The notes under the pieces are model-generated. The model saw nothing but the letters and a program-made list of their open reading frames with translations, had not been told where the DNA came from and did not search any database. From positions 5,919,404 through 5,983,403 of the forward strand of contig ML660774.1 of assembly GCA_007570785.1 (NCBI GenBank): a stretch of DNA of 64,000 nucleotides. The letters are read 5' to 3'. The position numbers were made by a program, and so were the translations under genes. Origin of the DNA: Antilocapra americana. Lineage: Eukaryota > Chordata > Mammalia > Artiodactyla > Antilocapridae. Positions 1-10,556 of the stretch are shown in pieces; position 1 is the stretch's first letter, and each line of letters starts with the position of its first letter.

Positions 1-306
1 GGTGTGAGGAAAGGAATTGCATTTTATGAAGGGAAAAGGAAGTAGGTCTAGCTTACAGGTGGCGGTCTCAGGATGGGGAACAAAGTAATGGGTACAGAAA
101 GTGATTAGAAGGTGTGTGGAAAGTGAACCTTGAGAAAAGTTTTGTACATGGTTAGGACCAAGTTTAAAAACAAATTTAATTAAGTTTACTTTTAAATAGA
201 TAGCCAATGGGAATTTGCTGGATGGGAAGGAAGAGGAAGGGATGTTCAAATAGAAGGGGACATGGCTAAACCTATCGATCACTGATAGAAACCAAGGTTT
301 TCCAGA

Positions 307-520
307 GAGATTCCCTGGTGGCTCCGATGGTAAAGAGCTGGCCTTCAGTGCAGGAGAGCCAGGTTCGATCCCTGGGTCAGGAAGATCTCCTGGAGAAGGA
401 AATGGCAATCCACTCCAGTATTCTTGCCTAGAGAATCCCATGGACAGAAAAGCCTGGCAAGCCCTAGTCCGTGGGGTCACAGAGAGTCAGACATGACTGA
501 GCGACTAACACTTTACTTCA
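307..520 (+). mobile_element. Bov-tA SINE
   Basis: Complete Bov-tA unit. The tRNA-Glu-like head (CCTGGTGGCTC, B-box GGTTCGATCC) is fused to the Bov-A body (GGAGAAGGAAATGGCAAT to GACTGAGCGACTAAC). An AT-rich A-tail-like stretch follows at 550-585. Confidence 0.93.
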
Positions 521-1369
521 GAAACCAGTGCAATGCTGTATCCTTCCATTAAAAATAAATAAATAAAAATAATAATAAAAGAGAGAGAGAAGATTTATAG
601 AGAGGACTTTGGGATAAATACCAGTTTCTGAACTGGAAGAAATTAAAGAATTCTACTGGGAAGCCTGATGGCTTCACAAAGGTTAACAAAAGGACTGAAT
701 GCACGGGTAATATGCTTTCAACTTTTACGGTTTCTATCTGAAAAATTACTGGTTTGAATCTGTGTTTTCCAGATGTAAGGAAAACCTTCCTCTCAAACTA
801 ATTATAGTAATTTGGTGAATATATTTTACAAACAAACTGAAACATTTATCTTTTCTCTCTATCTGACCCCTCCAGCGTTTGGAAACTCTTAGATTTCCAG
901 TAACTTTATCAGGTAAGTTAGAAACATTATCTCACTAACAGATACCCAAAAAAAAAAAAAAAAAACCAAGAAATTTTGGAGACCTTGAGAAGGGAGGAAT
1001 TCACCTAGACCTGTTAGGCAAAATCTGTAGTAAGCCTTTTGCATGACTTTCTGAAAGATTTTATTTTAAAAGTTCAGTCTGAGACCCTATAAAAGTTTCA
1101 GCAAAGCAAAAAAGTCTATGATCAATTATCATTATAGAAATCATCATGCCAAGTTTATTGAGACTAGACCTATTTCACAAACAAACTAGTCTCAATTTGG
1201 TAATATTTGGCAAAAACAAATGTAATTTTAGAGAGAAAAAGATGATTCAATGAATGTTAAATCCTAGTTTAATAGACGTCTGTATCTACTAAGGCTCATT
1301 TCCTGGATAGTTCTTTGCTATTATGTTATATTAATGTAAAATTTAATTGAATTATTAAAAGACATTCAA
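521..1369. other. AT-rich flank without a recognised gene
   Basis: This stretch contains A-rich simple sequence (550-590) and a 17-base A run at about 949. It may contain more decayed retroviral pol sequence running into the element that follows. No exon or RNA gene is recognised. Confidence 0.4.
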
Positions 1370-1917
1370 AGTTTCTTTCTGAAGCTTATCTCAGTAATCT
1401 ACCTTTGGATAAAGAACAGATGCCTCATGACCTGCAACCAAGACTGGAAAAAGACATAATTTAAGGAACTGTCTCCAACCTGGATGGAGGAAACTTTTTA
1501 TCAGGTACTCTTAACTAGCTCATGCATAGTGAATTTGAAGGGAAGTAGACTCTTGGATTAATTCCCACTTCCATAGGCCCGCATACCAGGCTGGCCTGTT
1601 GAGAGGACTGCTGCCCTCAAACATACCTTCAAACTGAGGAAACTGTTCTACACTAGGAAGAGAAGCAGACAATATCAGAAGCAGACAGCTTGTCCAAGAT
1701 GCTGGACCTGATTCATATGATCATTTATAATGTTTTCTTGACTTCCTGGACCTTTGCATATAAATCAAATGTTTTCTATCATGATGATCCTATGCTAGTT
1801 TAAGATTCAGTCCAATTGTTGGGTTTGAGGTCAATTACGTGTGTCTAGTACTTCTGCGTTACCTTGGTGGATTTCTCCCCTCAGGGCTCTGACAGCATAC
1901 CCCTTAGGAAGTTTATT

Positions 1918-2103
1918 GGGCTTACCTCGTATCTCAGATGGTAAAGAATCTGCCTGCAATGCAAGAGATCTGGGTTCGATTCCTGGTTCAGAAAGATCAC
2001 CCTGGAAGGGAATGGTACTTTCCCACTCCAGCATTTTTGCATAGAGAATTCCACGGACAGACCATGGGGTCACAAAGAGTTGAACATGATTGAGCCACTA
2101 ATA
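1918..2103 (+). mobile_element. Bov-tA SINE inside the retroviral remnant
   Basis: Diverged full-length unit flanked by a 13-base target-site duplication, TAGGAAGTTTATT (1905-1917) and TAGGAAGCTTATT (2104-2116), one mismatch. It therefore inserted after the retrovirus. Confidence 0.93.
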
Positions 2104-2401
2104 TAGGAAGCTTATTTTAGAAGAGAGGTCAGCCCTGTTCTATCAGGATATTGCTAGATGGGACCCTCTCACTTGGCCAATTAATAATACCTGCTCTGAT
2201 CCTGGCGATAGATTTGACTCTCTGGGTCACTCAAACTCAGACTGATGAACTAAGTCTCAATCAAAAACTGTTGCCTCTTGTCTACTAGAAGCAAAACTCC
2301 CACAACTATGGGCTGGATGTATAATCTGTGGTTAACACCAGGTTATGGTTATTTAAGTTCCTCTATGTTGGGAACAATTAAATCATACTAAAATAATCAA
2401 C

Positions 2402-2612
2402 CTGTGTGCTTAGTCACTCAGTCGTGTCCGACTCTTTGCGACCCCATGGACTGTGGCCCACCAGGCTCCTTTGTTCATGGGTGTCCTCCAGACAAGAATA
2501 CTGGAGTGGGTTGCCATGCCCTCCTTCAGGGCATCTTCCCTACCCAGGGATCGAACACAGGTCTCCCACATTGCAGGAAGATTCTTTACCATCTGAGCCA
2601 CCAAGGAAGCTC
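2402..2612 (-). mobile_element. Bov-tA SINE inside the retroviral remnant
   Basis: Full-length unit in reverse orientation between AAATAATCAAC (2391-2401) and AAATGATCAAC (2613-2623), an 11-base duplication with one mismatch. Confidence 0.94.
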
Positions 2613-3879
2613 AAATGATCAACTTAGTAATATAAAACTAGGCTGGGTGCCTTATGAACTATGCCTACTATTACCCTTAGAGAGTGGTATGGAACTCAGC
2701 TGATTTACAGTAGTAATTTATGGCTTGGCTTCTAGCAGGATGAATAGGAAGGTGCAACTTGGGATTCCCATGAACTCAAGGTCATATATGTAATAAATTA
2801 GAGGCAACTTGAGCCAATCTAACATTAATGTGAGCTCAATGAGTCAAGAGATCTGTATTCTACTGGTATTACCATTTAGCAGCTATTTTTTTGTGTGTGT
2901 GCTTTCAATAGGATTGGAGGATGTAACTGGTCATATTAAAGCCTTAAGAACTTTCACTCAATAAGCTTTAAATGATAGTAATCAGGCTATTAGTCTACTG
3001 AACTCTGAAGTCTCTGTGATGAGGAAGGTGGTGCTACAAAACTGCACAGCCCTTGAAATAGCATCTCAGGGAAGCACCTGCGCCATAATTCAAACTGAAT
3101 GTTTTCTCATACAGTTGAATGAATATATGAGATGAATCCTCTAATATAACACACCTGATGGACCATATGAAAAATTAGATTTCTGCCTTAAGTGACCCAT
3201 TCCATAGTCTTGACAATCTTTATTATAAACAAAAACCTGGTATGGTATGGGAGGCTCATGGCTGAAATATTAACTTATAATTCCACTAATGTTATTAGCT
3301 ATATTATTTGTATATTGCCTGTTGTACAAGATTATTGTCTCTTTTATTACCAAGTGTATGACTGAGCCTCCAATGAAATGAGCTTTTCCCCAGAATGTGC
3401 AGAAAACAATGATAACTAGACTTAAAGCCATTGATCAAATGTATGTGATCAATGATTGTAATAGTGTAACTCTAGATATGGGAAGATGCAATGGGAGGGA
3501 GTATTTTCCTGGACCATAACTACAAGACAGGTGTCCAGAGATCTTTGACTGTCAAGACCTAGTCCAGTAATAGCACACTGAGTGGTCTACCAGCAAAAAG
3601 AAACCTTCAGAACTGGGAGTGAGTCTTCCTAGCAACAGGGGACAAAATGGTCATGAGAAGGCTCCCCAAGTATGGTTGAATTTATGACCCCAAAGGGGCC
3701 CTGTCAACTACAGATTTGGACTTGCCAAGAGCAGTGCCAAGGACTGAACAACAAGGGCATTTGCCTCTGTGGAGACTGAACCCTGCGCAGCTCCAGCTGT
3801 TGACCTTGGGCACCTGCAGAGAGTCCAGGGTGGAGGGAGGTGCTCTGTGCGCCAAGGAATGCGGTGGGCAGGTCATTAG

Positions 3880-4260
3880 AGAGTTGGATTTTTTTTTTTT
3901 CTCAGAAACAGATTTTATGATTCCAATCCTTGCACCTCCTCATATCGAGAAAAGCACTGAAGCCCTTCATGATGACATCAGATCCGCCTGACTAGCAAAA
4001 AACCTTTTGTAAAATGAGTGCTTAATTGTATTGCGCTCCCCCTTCACCAAAATTTTATATATTGGCCTTCCCCTCTGCCTCTTTGGAGCAGTCTCCCTGA
4101 GCTCTCCCAGGTGCTGTCTCCTGGGCTGCAGTCCTCATTTTGCCTCAAATAAAATTTAATTTGCCTCTCTCAACTTGTGCATCTCTCTTAGTTCATACCC
4201 CCAGGCTTCGGTCCTCAGTTCCTCTGCTAAACAAAACAAAATTCTCAACTTTTAGGCTAT
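3880..4260 (+). mobile_element. Probable 3' LTR segment of the class I retrovirus remnant
   Basis: The stretch has the order of an LTR: a TATATATTGG TATA-like box near 4056, then a CT-rich R region, then AATAAA at 4148-4153 and a CT-rich U5-like tail. The wording around 4085-4155 resembles ERV1 LTRs in mammals. The exact 5' edge is uncertain and may lie as far left as about 3400. Confidence 0.55.
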
Positions 4261-4367
4261 GCTTATTTTTTTCCTAGTCAACAAGCCCTGGCAGGCTCAA
4301 GCAGGAAGTCAGCCCTGCTCTCCACTAAAATTTCAGGCAAAGACCATATTTCAATCATTGTTTTTGG

Positions 4368-4370
<3 letters not shown>

Positions 4371-4413
<43 letters not shown>
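4371..4413. repeat. (CA)n microsatellite
   Basis: About 21 uninterrupted CA units follow GGGCG. Likely polymorphic in length. Any frame reading through it (His-Thr repeats) is not a gene. Confidence 0.98.
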
Positions 4414-4415
<2 letters not shown>

Positions 4416-4889
4416 AGTTAAATAATAACAACAAGAGAAGAGGATGAGGAGAAGGGGCAGGAACGATGCTTCAGATGTGTTGGATCCTAAGACAGCCTCA
4501 CATCAGGGGACTTCCTCAGGAAAGCAGCAAGAGACATCAAGGTCACCAACCTTCCTGGTCCCCAAATCAAAGCCTTCATAATAGCAGGGTTGAGTGATTT
4601 GAAACTGAATAATACATGGGGTGAAACCAGAGGGATACAAAAGTTTGAAATTCCCAAACTGTCCTGTCTGCACAGGAGCTCTGACCACAGCTGTTTTATT
4701 TATACTCCAGCATCAAACAAACATTTTTATCCCACAAATTCCTGGGAAGTGGCTTCTCGCCCCCACCCTCACCCTCACCCAACCCGCAAGTGCTGCCCCG
4801 CCAGCCGCTGTTTTGGAAGGCATTCTCAGTCTTTGACAGGTAGGAAATTTGCATTTCCATTAGCGAGGACTTTGTCAATTGTGAGTCAT

Positions 4890-5580
4890 AAAAGCCCAGG
4901 AAGAATAGGGTTGGGGGAAAAGCATTGTACTTTAAAAAAGGAGACTTTATTGCACAGTTTCACCGAAGGTACCAAAAAAGATAAAGGCTATTAACGGGAC
5001 TGGGGCGGATGAGAAACCTCACAATAAGGCAAGCGTATTAATGCATGCGCCTGTCACCGGGCAACCAGAGGGGTCTGTGACTTTACTAGTTTGCAATTTA
5101 CTGCGTTTAACATTAAAATAATAACGCTCTCTGAGATGATAAGGGGTATTTGGTGCCGCCAGCCCAGGACAAGTGTTTCTCGCTCCTGCTCCATTAGCCA
5201 CGACCATAATCTTCTCATTTAAAATCGCTCCCGTTTGGCCGCAGCGGCGCTGGCAGGGCTCTGGGGAGCGGGGCGGGGAGGGCGGGTTGTGATTTGTGTA
5301 TGTGATTTGTTTTACTCTTTCTGTTGGGAAAGTCAAGATGCCCAAGAAAAATAAAAGCTCCCGAATCCCCGGCAGCAGAAAGAATGATGCCACAGTGTTG
5401 CTTCATTTGTTATCTTATTTGCCCTTCAAACGCGGTCCCCCCATCACTCATGCAGTTAAATAATTCAGCGGTTGCCATTAAGTACTAAAAGGAGCAGGCA
5501 GGGGGAAAGATAGTAACAGCCCGGGGGCCAGGAAAACAAGCATTTCCTAAGAAGCAAGAGACTCCTCCGAAAGGACGTCA
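4890..5580. promoter_or_regulatory. Repeat-free candidate regulatory element with Sp1-like cluster
   Basis: No interspersed repeat is recognised. AT-rich homeobox-like cores (CATTAAAATAATAAC near 5110, GTTAAATAATTCA near 5455) sit beside a sharp GC-rich block at 5220-5290 with GGGGCGGGG and GGGCGGG. Such mixed, undecayed sequence is typical of conserved non-coding elements. This is inference; no alignment was possible. Confidence 0.35.
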
Positions 5581-5949
5581 GGCCTTTGCAAGAGGCTCCC
5601 AACGCAAAGTGAACCCTTCTTGTTTTAAAGAGATGAAAGAAGGGAGAAAATCAGAGGTAAGTGGCAAGCACACAGCTGCTAGTGGTGAGCGGGGCGTGAA
5701 GCCCCCTTTCTCTTGGCTCCTGGTGCGGTGGTCCGGTGGGTGGTACTGCTGCTTGCCGCCCCCTCCCTCCTACATTCAGTGCTCACATATTTATGGAGTG
5801 ACTACTCCCCCAGGTACTGAGGGTGTGAAGCAAAAGGGGAAGGACCCTATCCTTGCTCTACAAGAAAGGCTCTGTACCTCCATGTTGGAGAGAGTGGCTA
5901 AATGAGAGTCAACAAAAGGGGAGTCAACAAGTGCACACCATTATGTTAT

Positions 5950-6163
5950 TAGCTGTTGCTTAGCCAAAGTTAAGTCACATCCAACTCTTTGCAGCCCCAT
6001 GGACTGTATCCTGCCATTCTCCTCTGTCCATGAGGTTTCTGAAAGACGACTGTAGCGCATTGTCATTTCCTTCTCCAGGGGGTTTTCCTGATCCAGGGAT
6101 GGAACTCAAGTCACCAGCATTGGCAGGTGGATTCTTTACCACTAGTATCACCGGGGAAGCCAT
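5950..6163 (-). mobile_element. Bov-tA SINE, diverged
   Basis: Reverse-oriented unit running from GCTTAGCCAAAGTTAAGTCA to CACCGGGGAAGCC, with many substitutions, so an older copy. Confidence 0.9.
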
Positions 6164-8090
6164 AAATGTTGAGAAAACTAGGTATAAGAGTCCAGAGGGC
6201 TTCCTAATGTTGACACTCCTTCCCCCGCCCCGACCATGGGCCAGTGCCGCACCCCATTAAGGGAAGAGCTGGTAGCCCTCTTAGCATCAGCATCCTTGCC
6301 GGCAGTGCTCCCAAAAGGAAGAAGGTGAAGCTGAGCAAACACCCCCAGTCCAGGCTTCCCAGAGCTGCCAACCAGTGCTGCAGTCCAGGGGGGTCAAAGG
6401 TGGAGAGAGGCCGGGAGATTATGGGGACTGAGCTTCCTCAACAAGGAAGGACACACCAGTTGTAGAGGAGACGCGTCCTGCCAACCCAGGTGAGAGGCGA
6501 TGGAAGGTGAGAGTGAGGTATTGGTGACAGGAGTGGAGAGCATCCAATCACGTGTGGGCTCAAAGATTTCTTTCCGGGCCCCTGCCCCTGGGGAGCCTAC
6601 TGCATCAATGCCCCCCAAGAGATACTTATCCATGAAAATGTTAGCCATTGGCGGCGCCCTTCTGCACACAGGCCCGCTCCAGCAAGAACAAAGCTCACCC
6701 CAGCCGGTTCCAGGAGATCCGGTGTCCTTGTCACAGCTTCTTTGGGCCCCTGAGAATAAGACTCTGTATTGTGCATGCCTAACATTTCTCTTTTCACAAG
6801 TGGAACAGCTTCTAGCCCCTCTGTAACCTTTGCTCATTGCTGCTGTTGATTTGCTGCAGTTTCACACTTTATTGCTCTTAAAATTCAGAGAGCAGAGCCC
6901 GGCACGAAGGCCTGTCATGGCGCCTGACCTCCGCTGTGTCTGCTCAGTGACACTGGGTGGCCCCTGCCCCTCCTGGCCCTTCTGTCAATACTTGTGCAGA
7001 GCTGGCCGTCGCTTTCTGCCTTTGAGACCCAGTAATCCCGGAGGTTTTGTCAGATGTGCTGTCTTCCACCTGGATGTGCATAAAATATCTTGTATTCAGC
7101 CCTTAGAAGCATGTTATCCATGTTATTACTCAAAGACACCTTATTAGTCATCTAACGTCTGTCATCAAACTTAACTAGATTGCGGGGACTTCTCTTCCTG
7201 TCTTCTGAACTTTGCCAGTTTGGAGGTGTTTGCAGGAGCAGGAGGAAGGGGTCTGGGGGCCTCACCGCCTCCTCCAGCCTCACCCAGGGCCCTACACAGC
7301 AGCTCTTCTGGGCCTCCAGGAAGCAACAACCAGCCAGGGCCATTCCTCTCCATGCTCCCCACACCCCCATTCTACTCTGGGCCAGTGTTTCCCAAACTAA
7401 AGGTCTTGGGGACATTTCCAGAGCACCATCCATCATGATGAATGAATGGCTTCTCAGAAGTGGGCTGTGAGATGAACAGAAGCTCCAAGGTCATCTGGTC
7501 TGTCACCCAGCACTTTAGCCTGGTGGGTACAGCCCACCTGAAGCATTCTCAGGCCTCCTGGATTTCTTCCTAGATCTCTGAACCCTAAACACCACTTAAA
7601 CACCGCTGGAACTCAAGATGACCTGCGGCCCTTCCACTTCCTTTCAACTCATTTCCATCTCTCTCCCAGTCCACATTTCTGCCTTTCTCAACCACATTTT
7701 TCTGGTGTAACCCTCTGTCCAACCAAACTCTCTGTGATGCTAGAAATGCTCTGTAGCCTCGATGTTCAAAAGGGGTAACCACAGGTCACCCTTGAGATCC
7801 GACTAGTGAGAATGGAGAACTGAACTTTCCATTTAATTTAATTTCAGTAGCCACATACGCGAGGTGAAGTAGAAGAAAATGGATTCATGCTAGGATGTCA
7901 CTCAGTCAACAGCAGAGTCTCAGGAATGAATAAATGAGTATGTGGAGGCGGGCCCTCTCTGATGCTGCTGCTCTGCACAGCCATCCCTTCTTCTCCCTCC
8001 GTTCCATCTCCCTCCCTTCCCTCCTCACCTCTCACAGGCAGTTGCTCCTTGGATGTTTCTTTCTTCCTTTCTTGAGGCTGGAAAAGCTCT
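6164..8090. other. Flank without a recognised gene
   Basis: Mixed-composition DNA. Open frames on both strands at 6394-6837 resemble no family I know and lack splice or start context. A pyrimidine-rich stretch lies at about 7970-8075. Probably old, unrecognisable repeats plus unique DNA. Confidence 0.4.
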
Positions 8091-8289
8091 CTTGTGAGCT
8101 GAATTGTGCCGCATTTCCCACTCCCGGGTTTATATGAAGTCCTAACCCCCCGGACCTCAGAATGTGATCTCATTTGGAAATAAGATCATTAGAATGAGTT
8201 CAGCTGATATATGATCATACTGGGAGGTCGTGGGAGGAGGTGGTGGAGCTGGCCCAATCTGACTGCTATTCTTATAAAAGGGAGAAATT

Positions 8290-8533
8290 TAGGACTTCCC
8301 TGGTGGTCCAATGGTTAAGAGCCAACCTGCCAATTCAAGGCACATGGGTTCAGTCCTGGTTCAGGAAGATCCCCCATGCCATGGGGCAACTGAGCCTGTG
8401 GGCCACAACTACTGATGGCTGGGCACAGCAAGCAAAGCCGCTGCAATGAAAAGCCTGAGCACTGCAGCCAGAGAAAGCCCGTGTGCAACAATGAGGGCCC
8501 AGCACAGCCAAAAATCAATAATACGTATTGTTT
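8290..8533 (+). mobile_element. CHR-type tRNA SINE inserted in the LTR
   Basis: The head reads GGACTTCCCTGGTGGTCC with a later GGTTCAGTCCTGG B-box, followed by the long CHR tail. A perfect 13-base target-site duplication AAAGGGAGAAATT flanks it (8277-8289 and 8534-8546), fixing both borders. Confidence 0.95.
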
Positions 8534-8719
8534 AAAGGGAGAAATTGAAACACAGACGCACACACAGGGAGGATGCCATGTGAAGAGCCTAGGCTGACAC
8601 CTCTACAAGCCAAGAAACACTAAGGCCGGCAAACCACTTGAGGTCAGGGGAATGAGAAACTCAAACTTCTGACCCCTGCGAGCTTATAAATTCCGGCTGT
8701 TTAACAACCGCACGCTCAT

Positions 8720-8745
8720 CCCACCCCACCCCACCCCACCCCACC
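8720..8745. repeat. (CCACC)n short tandem repeat
   Basis: Five units of CCACC/CCCCA lie inside the MLT1-like LTR, replacing the CCACC box that normally precedes its end. Confidence 0.9.
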
Positions 8746-8898
8746 TGTGGCATTTTGTGATGGCAGCCTAGGAAAATAATAGATATATTCTGACTAGCTT
8801 TATTTATTTTTTTGCTATAAAGAAATAAACTGGGGCAGAGAAAGAAACATCATATGAGCTCTTTATGTTGAAGGATCTATGTGATTGAGCTTGTATAT

Positions 8899-9103
8899 TG
8901 GGCTTCTGTGGTGGCTCAGTGTAAATAACCTACCTGCAATGCAGGAGATACAGCAGGAGCCACAGGTTTGATTTCTGGGTCTGGAAGAACCCCTGGAGAA
9001 GTAACTGGCAACCCACTCCAGTATTCTTGCCTGGGAAATCCCCTGGTCAGCCCATGGGTCACAAAAGAGTCAGACATGACTTAAAGACTCAACAACAACA
9101 CTT
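8899..9103 (+). mobile_element. Bov-tA SINE
   Basis: Runs from GGGCTTCTGTGGTGGCTCAG to a CAACAACAACA tail, with an insertion in the head around 8953-8965. Confidence 0.92.
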
Positions 9104-9397
9104 TCCCGGATACTCTGATTTCAAATTTTCTGTCACAATTTTCCTTATTAACACACATGATTCTAACTTTGCAAGCTCTGTTATTTTTTAGATCAGAGAA
9201 CACAGATACAGTTTTAATAATCACCATCAAAAGTACTAGCAGATCCCTACTGCAGGAAGCCAGGGGCTCACAGAACCTATGAGAAAGCCATGGCCCTTAT
9301 TTTCTGGACACTGAGTCCAAGGCCAGCATATTGATACGACGCTGCCATTTATTTCAACTTGCTAACCCCAGCAAGGAATTATTGAGCACCCACTCCT

Positions 9398-9407
9398 NNN
9401 NNNNNNN
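9398..9407. other. Assembly gap of 10 N
   Basis: Ten N follow CACTCCT and precede a C-rich stretch. This is a small unresolved join in flanking DNA with no gene affected. Confidence 0.99.
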
Positions 9408-9644
9408 TCCTCCGCACCTCCCCCGCCCAGCCGACCCACGGCCATCCCCAGGTACCTGTGTCCTTGACCGAAGGCCCGGGGGACCTTTCTGGTGGTGACT
9501 GACTGGTCAGCTCTTGCCCTGCCTCTTTGGCAAGATTTGTGCCCTGCTATCTTTCTGGAGAGGATCAGTCCCACCTGTGGGATTTCCACTTATCTCTGTA
9601 AAAAGAAAAATAAAAAGCAGGGTGTATTTAAAAGGAAAGCCTTG

Positions 9645-9815
9645 TCGTTCCCATGTGGCACTAGTTGTAAAAAATCTGCCTGCAATGAGGAGACCCAGGT
9701 TCGATCCCTGGGTGGGGAGGGTCCCCTGGAGTAGGAAATGGCAATTCACTCCAGTATTATTGCCTGGGAGATCCCATGGACAGAGGGGCCTGGCGGCTAC
9801 AGTCCATTTGAGCAC
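9645..9815 (+). mobile_element. Bov-tA SINE, truncated at the 3' end
   Basis: Head from TCGTTCCCATGTGGC, B-box GGTTCGATCC, Bov-A body to CTACAGTCCAT. The final GACTGAGCGAC part is missing. Confidence 0.9.
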
Positions 9816-9824
9816 TTAGTTGTA

Positions 9825-10285
9825 CAAGAGAAGTTAGAAGACGTTTCTCCCCCTCTGACTTCACTCAGCCTGACATATTCACTCACTATTACAATCTCTA
9901 GGTTCATCCATGTTGCTGCAAATGATAAACCACTTCCTTTATTTCATGAGTCTCCAAAGAAACCAAAGCCCACACAGGCTTTCCAGCGGACCCAGGTAAG
10001 ATTTCCAGGAATCCATTTCCAGGTTCTCAACTCTCTAAAGTTGACAGGTCCAAGAACATGCCAGCATTGTACAGTGCTTGCCCTCCACTGTCCCCCTGTG
10101 CAACTGTGTTTTCAGTAAGACCTTCCTTATACTGAACCTATAGGAGATGATGGCTGTCCACTAACCTTATTGTAGTCATCATTTCATGATGTATACAAGT
10201 CAAATCACTACGCTCTATACCTTAAATGTATACAGCGCTGAGATATCAGTTATATTTCAATGAAACTGGAGTGGGGGGAAATGGA
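9825..10285. mobile_element. L1 fragments
   Basis: 9840-9955 resembles reversed L1 ORF2/3' sequence (CTAGGTTCATCCATGTTGCT). 10139-10285 resembles a forward L1 3' UTR (TATACCTTAAATGTATACAG to CAATGAAACTGG). The unlike orientations indicate two insertions or an inverted one. Confidence 0.6.
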
Positions 10286-10338
10286 AGACTTTACTGTCTG
10301 TCACTCATACTGAGTCGCTCTGGAGTGTGACCATCTCT

Positions 10339-10548
10339 GAAAGTGTTAGTCGTTCAGTTGTGTCTGACTCTTTGTGATCCCATGGACTGTAGCCTACCAG
10401 GCTTCTCCATCCATGGGATTTTCCAGGCAAGAATACTGGAGTGGGTTGCTATTTCCTCTTCCCGGGGATCTTCGCGAACCAGGGATCAAACCCAGGTCTC
10501 CTGCATTGCAGGCAGACACTTTACCATCTGAGCCACCTCCATCTCTAG
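10339..10548 (-). mobile_element. Bov-tA SINE
   Basis: Full-length reverse unit between 8-base duplications CCATCTCT (10331-10338 and 10549-10556). Confidence 0.95.
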
Positions 10549-10556
10549 GACATCGG

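Larger units (their letters stand above)
1370..4260 (+). mobile_element. Broken class I endogenous retrovirus: end of pol, env remnant and 3' LTR
   Basis: Reading along the plus strand, 1380-1530 resembles the C-terminal tail of a gammaretrovirus-type integrase, with in-frame damage. At 2919-3130 there is a degenerate transmembrane-env segment with the heptad-repeat region and a CAIIQTEC-like stretch matching the conserved cysteine region of class I env. It is interrupted by a stop near 2958 and another at about 3133. A hydrophobic anchor-like stretch is readable at about 3265-3370. Two Bov-tA SINEs are inserted (1918-2103 and 2402-2612). With stops, shifts and insertions, no functional protein is possible. 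The 5' part (gag, most of pol, 5' LTR) is not seen. Confidence 0.65.
8096..8785 (+). mobile_element. MLT1-like (ERVL-MaLR) LTR, split by a SINE
   Basis: The left part (8096-8289) reads like the MLT1 consensus (GAATTGTGCC, CCTCAGAATGTGATCTCATTTGGAAATA, split by substitutions). The right part (8547-8785) continues it (CACAGACGCACACACAG, CTACAAGCCAAG, GATGGCAGCCTAGGAAA). The two halves are one LTR interrupted by the SINE at 8290-8533. Confidence 0.75.

Noticed and set aside
309..400. tRNA-like sequence with B-box GGTTCGATCC (and the same in every Bov-tA/CHR copy)
   Set aside because: These are the tRNA-derived heads of SINEs, attached to retroposon bodies and lacking a complete cloverleaf, so they are not tRNA genes.
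4259..4447. Open frame with a His-Thr repeat
   Set aside because: Produced by the (CA)n microsatellite next to an LTR end.
6394..6837. Overlapping 147- and 108-codon open frames on opposite strands
   Set aside because: No recognised domain, no splice structure, and opposite-strand openness is typical of GC-richer chance frames.
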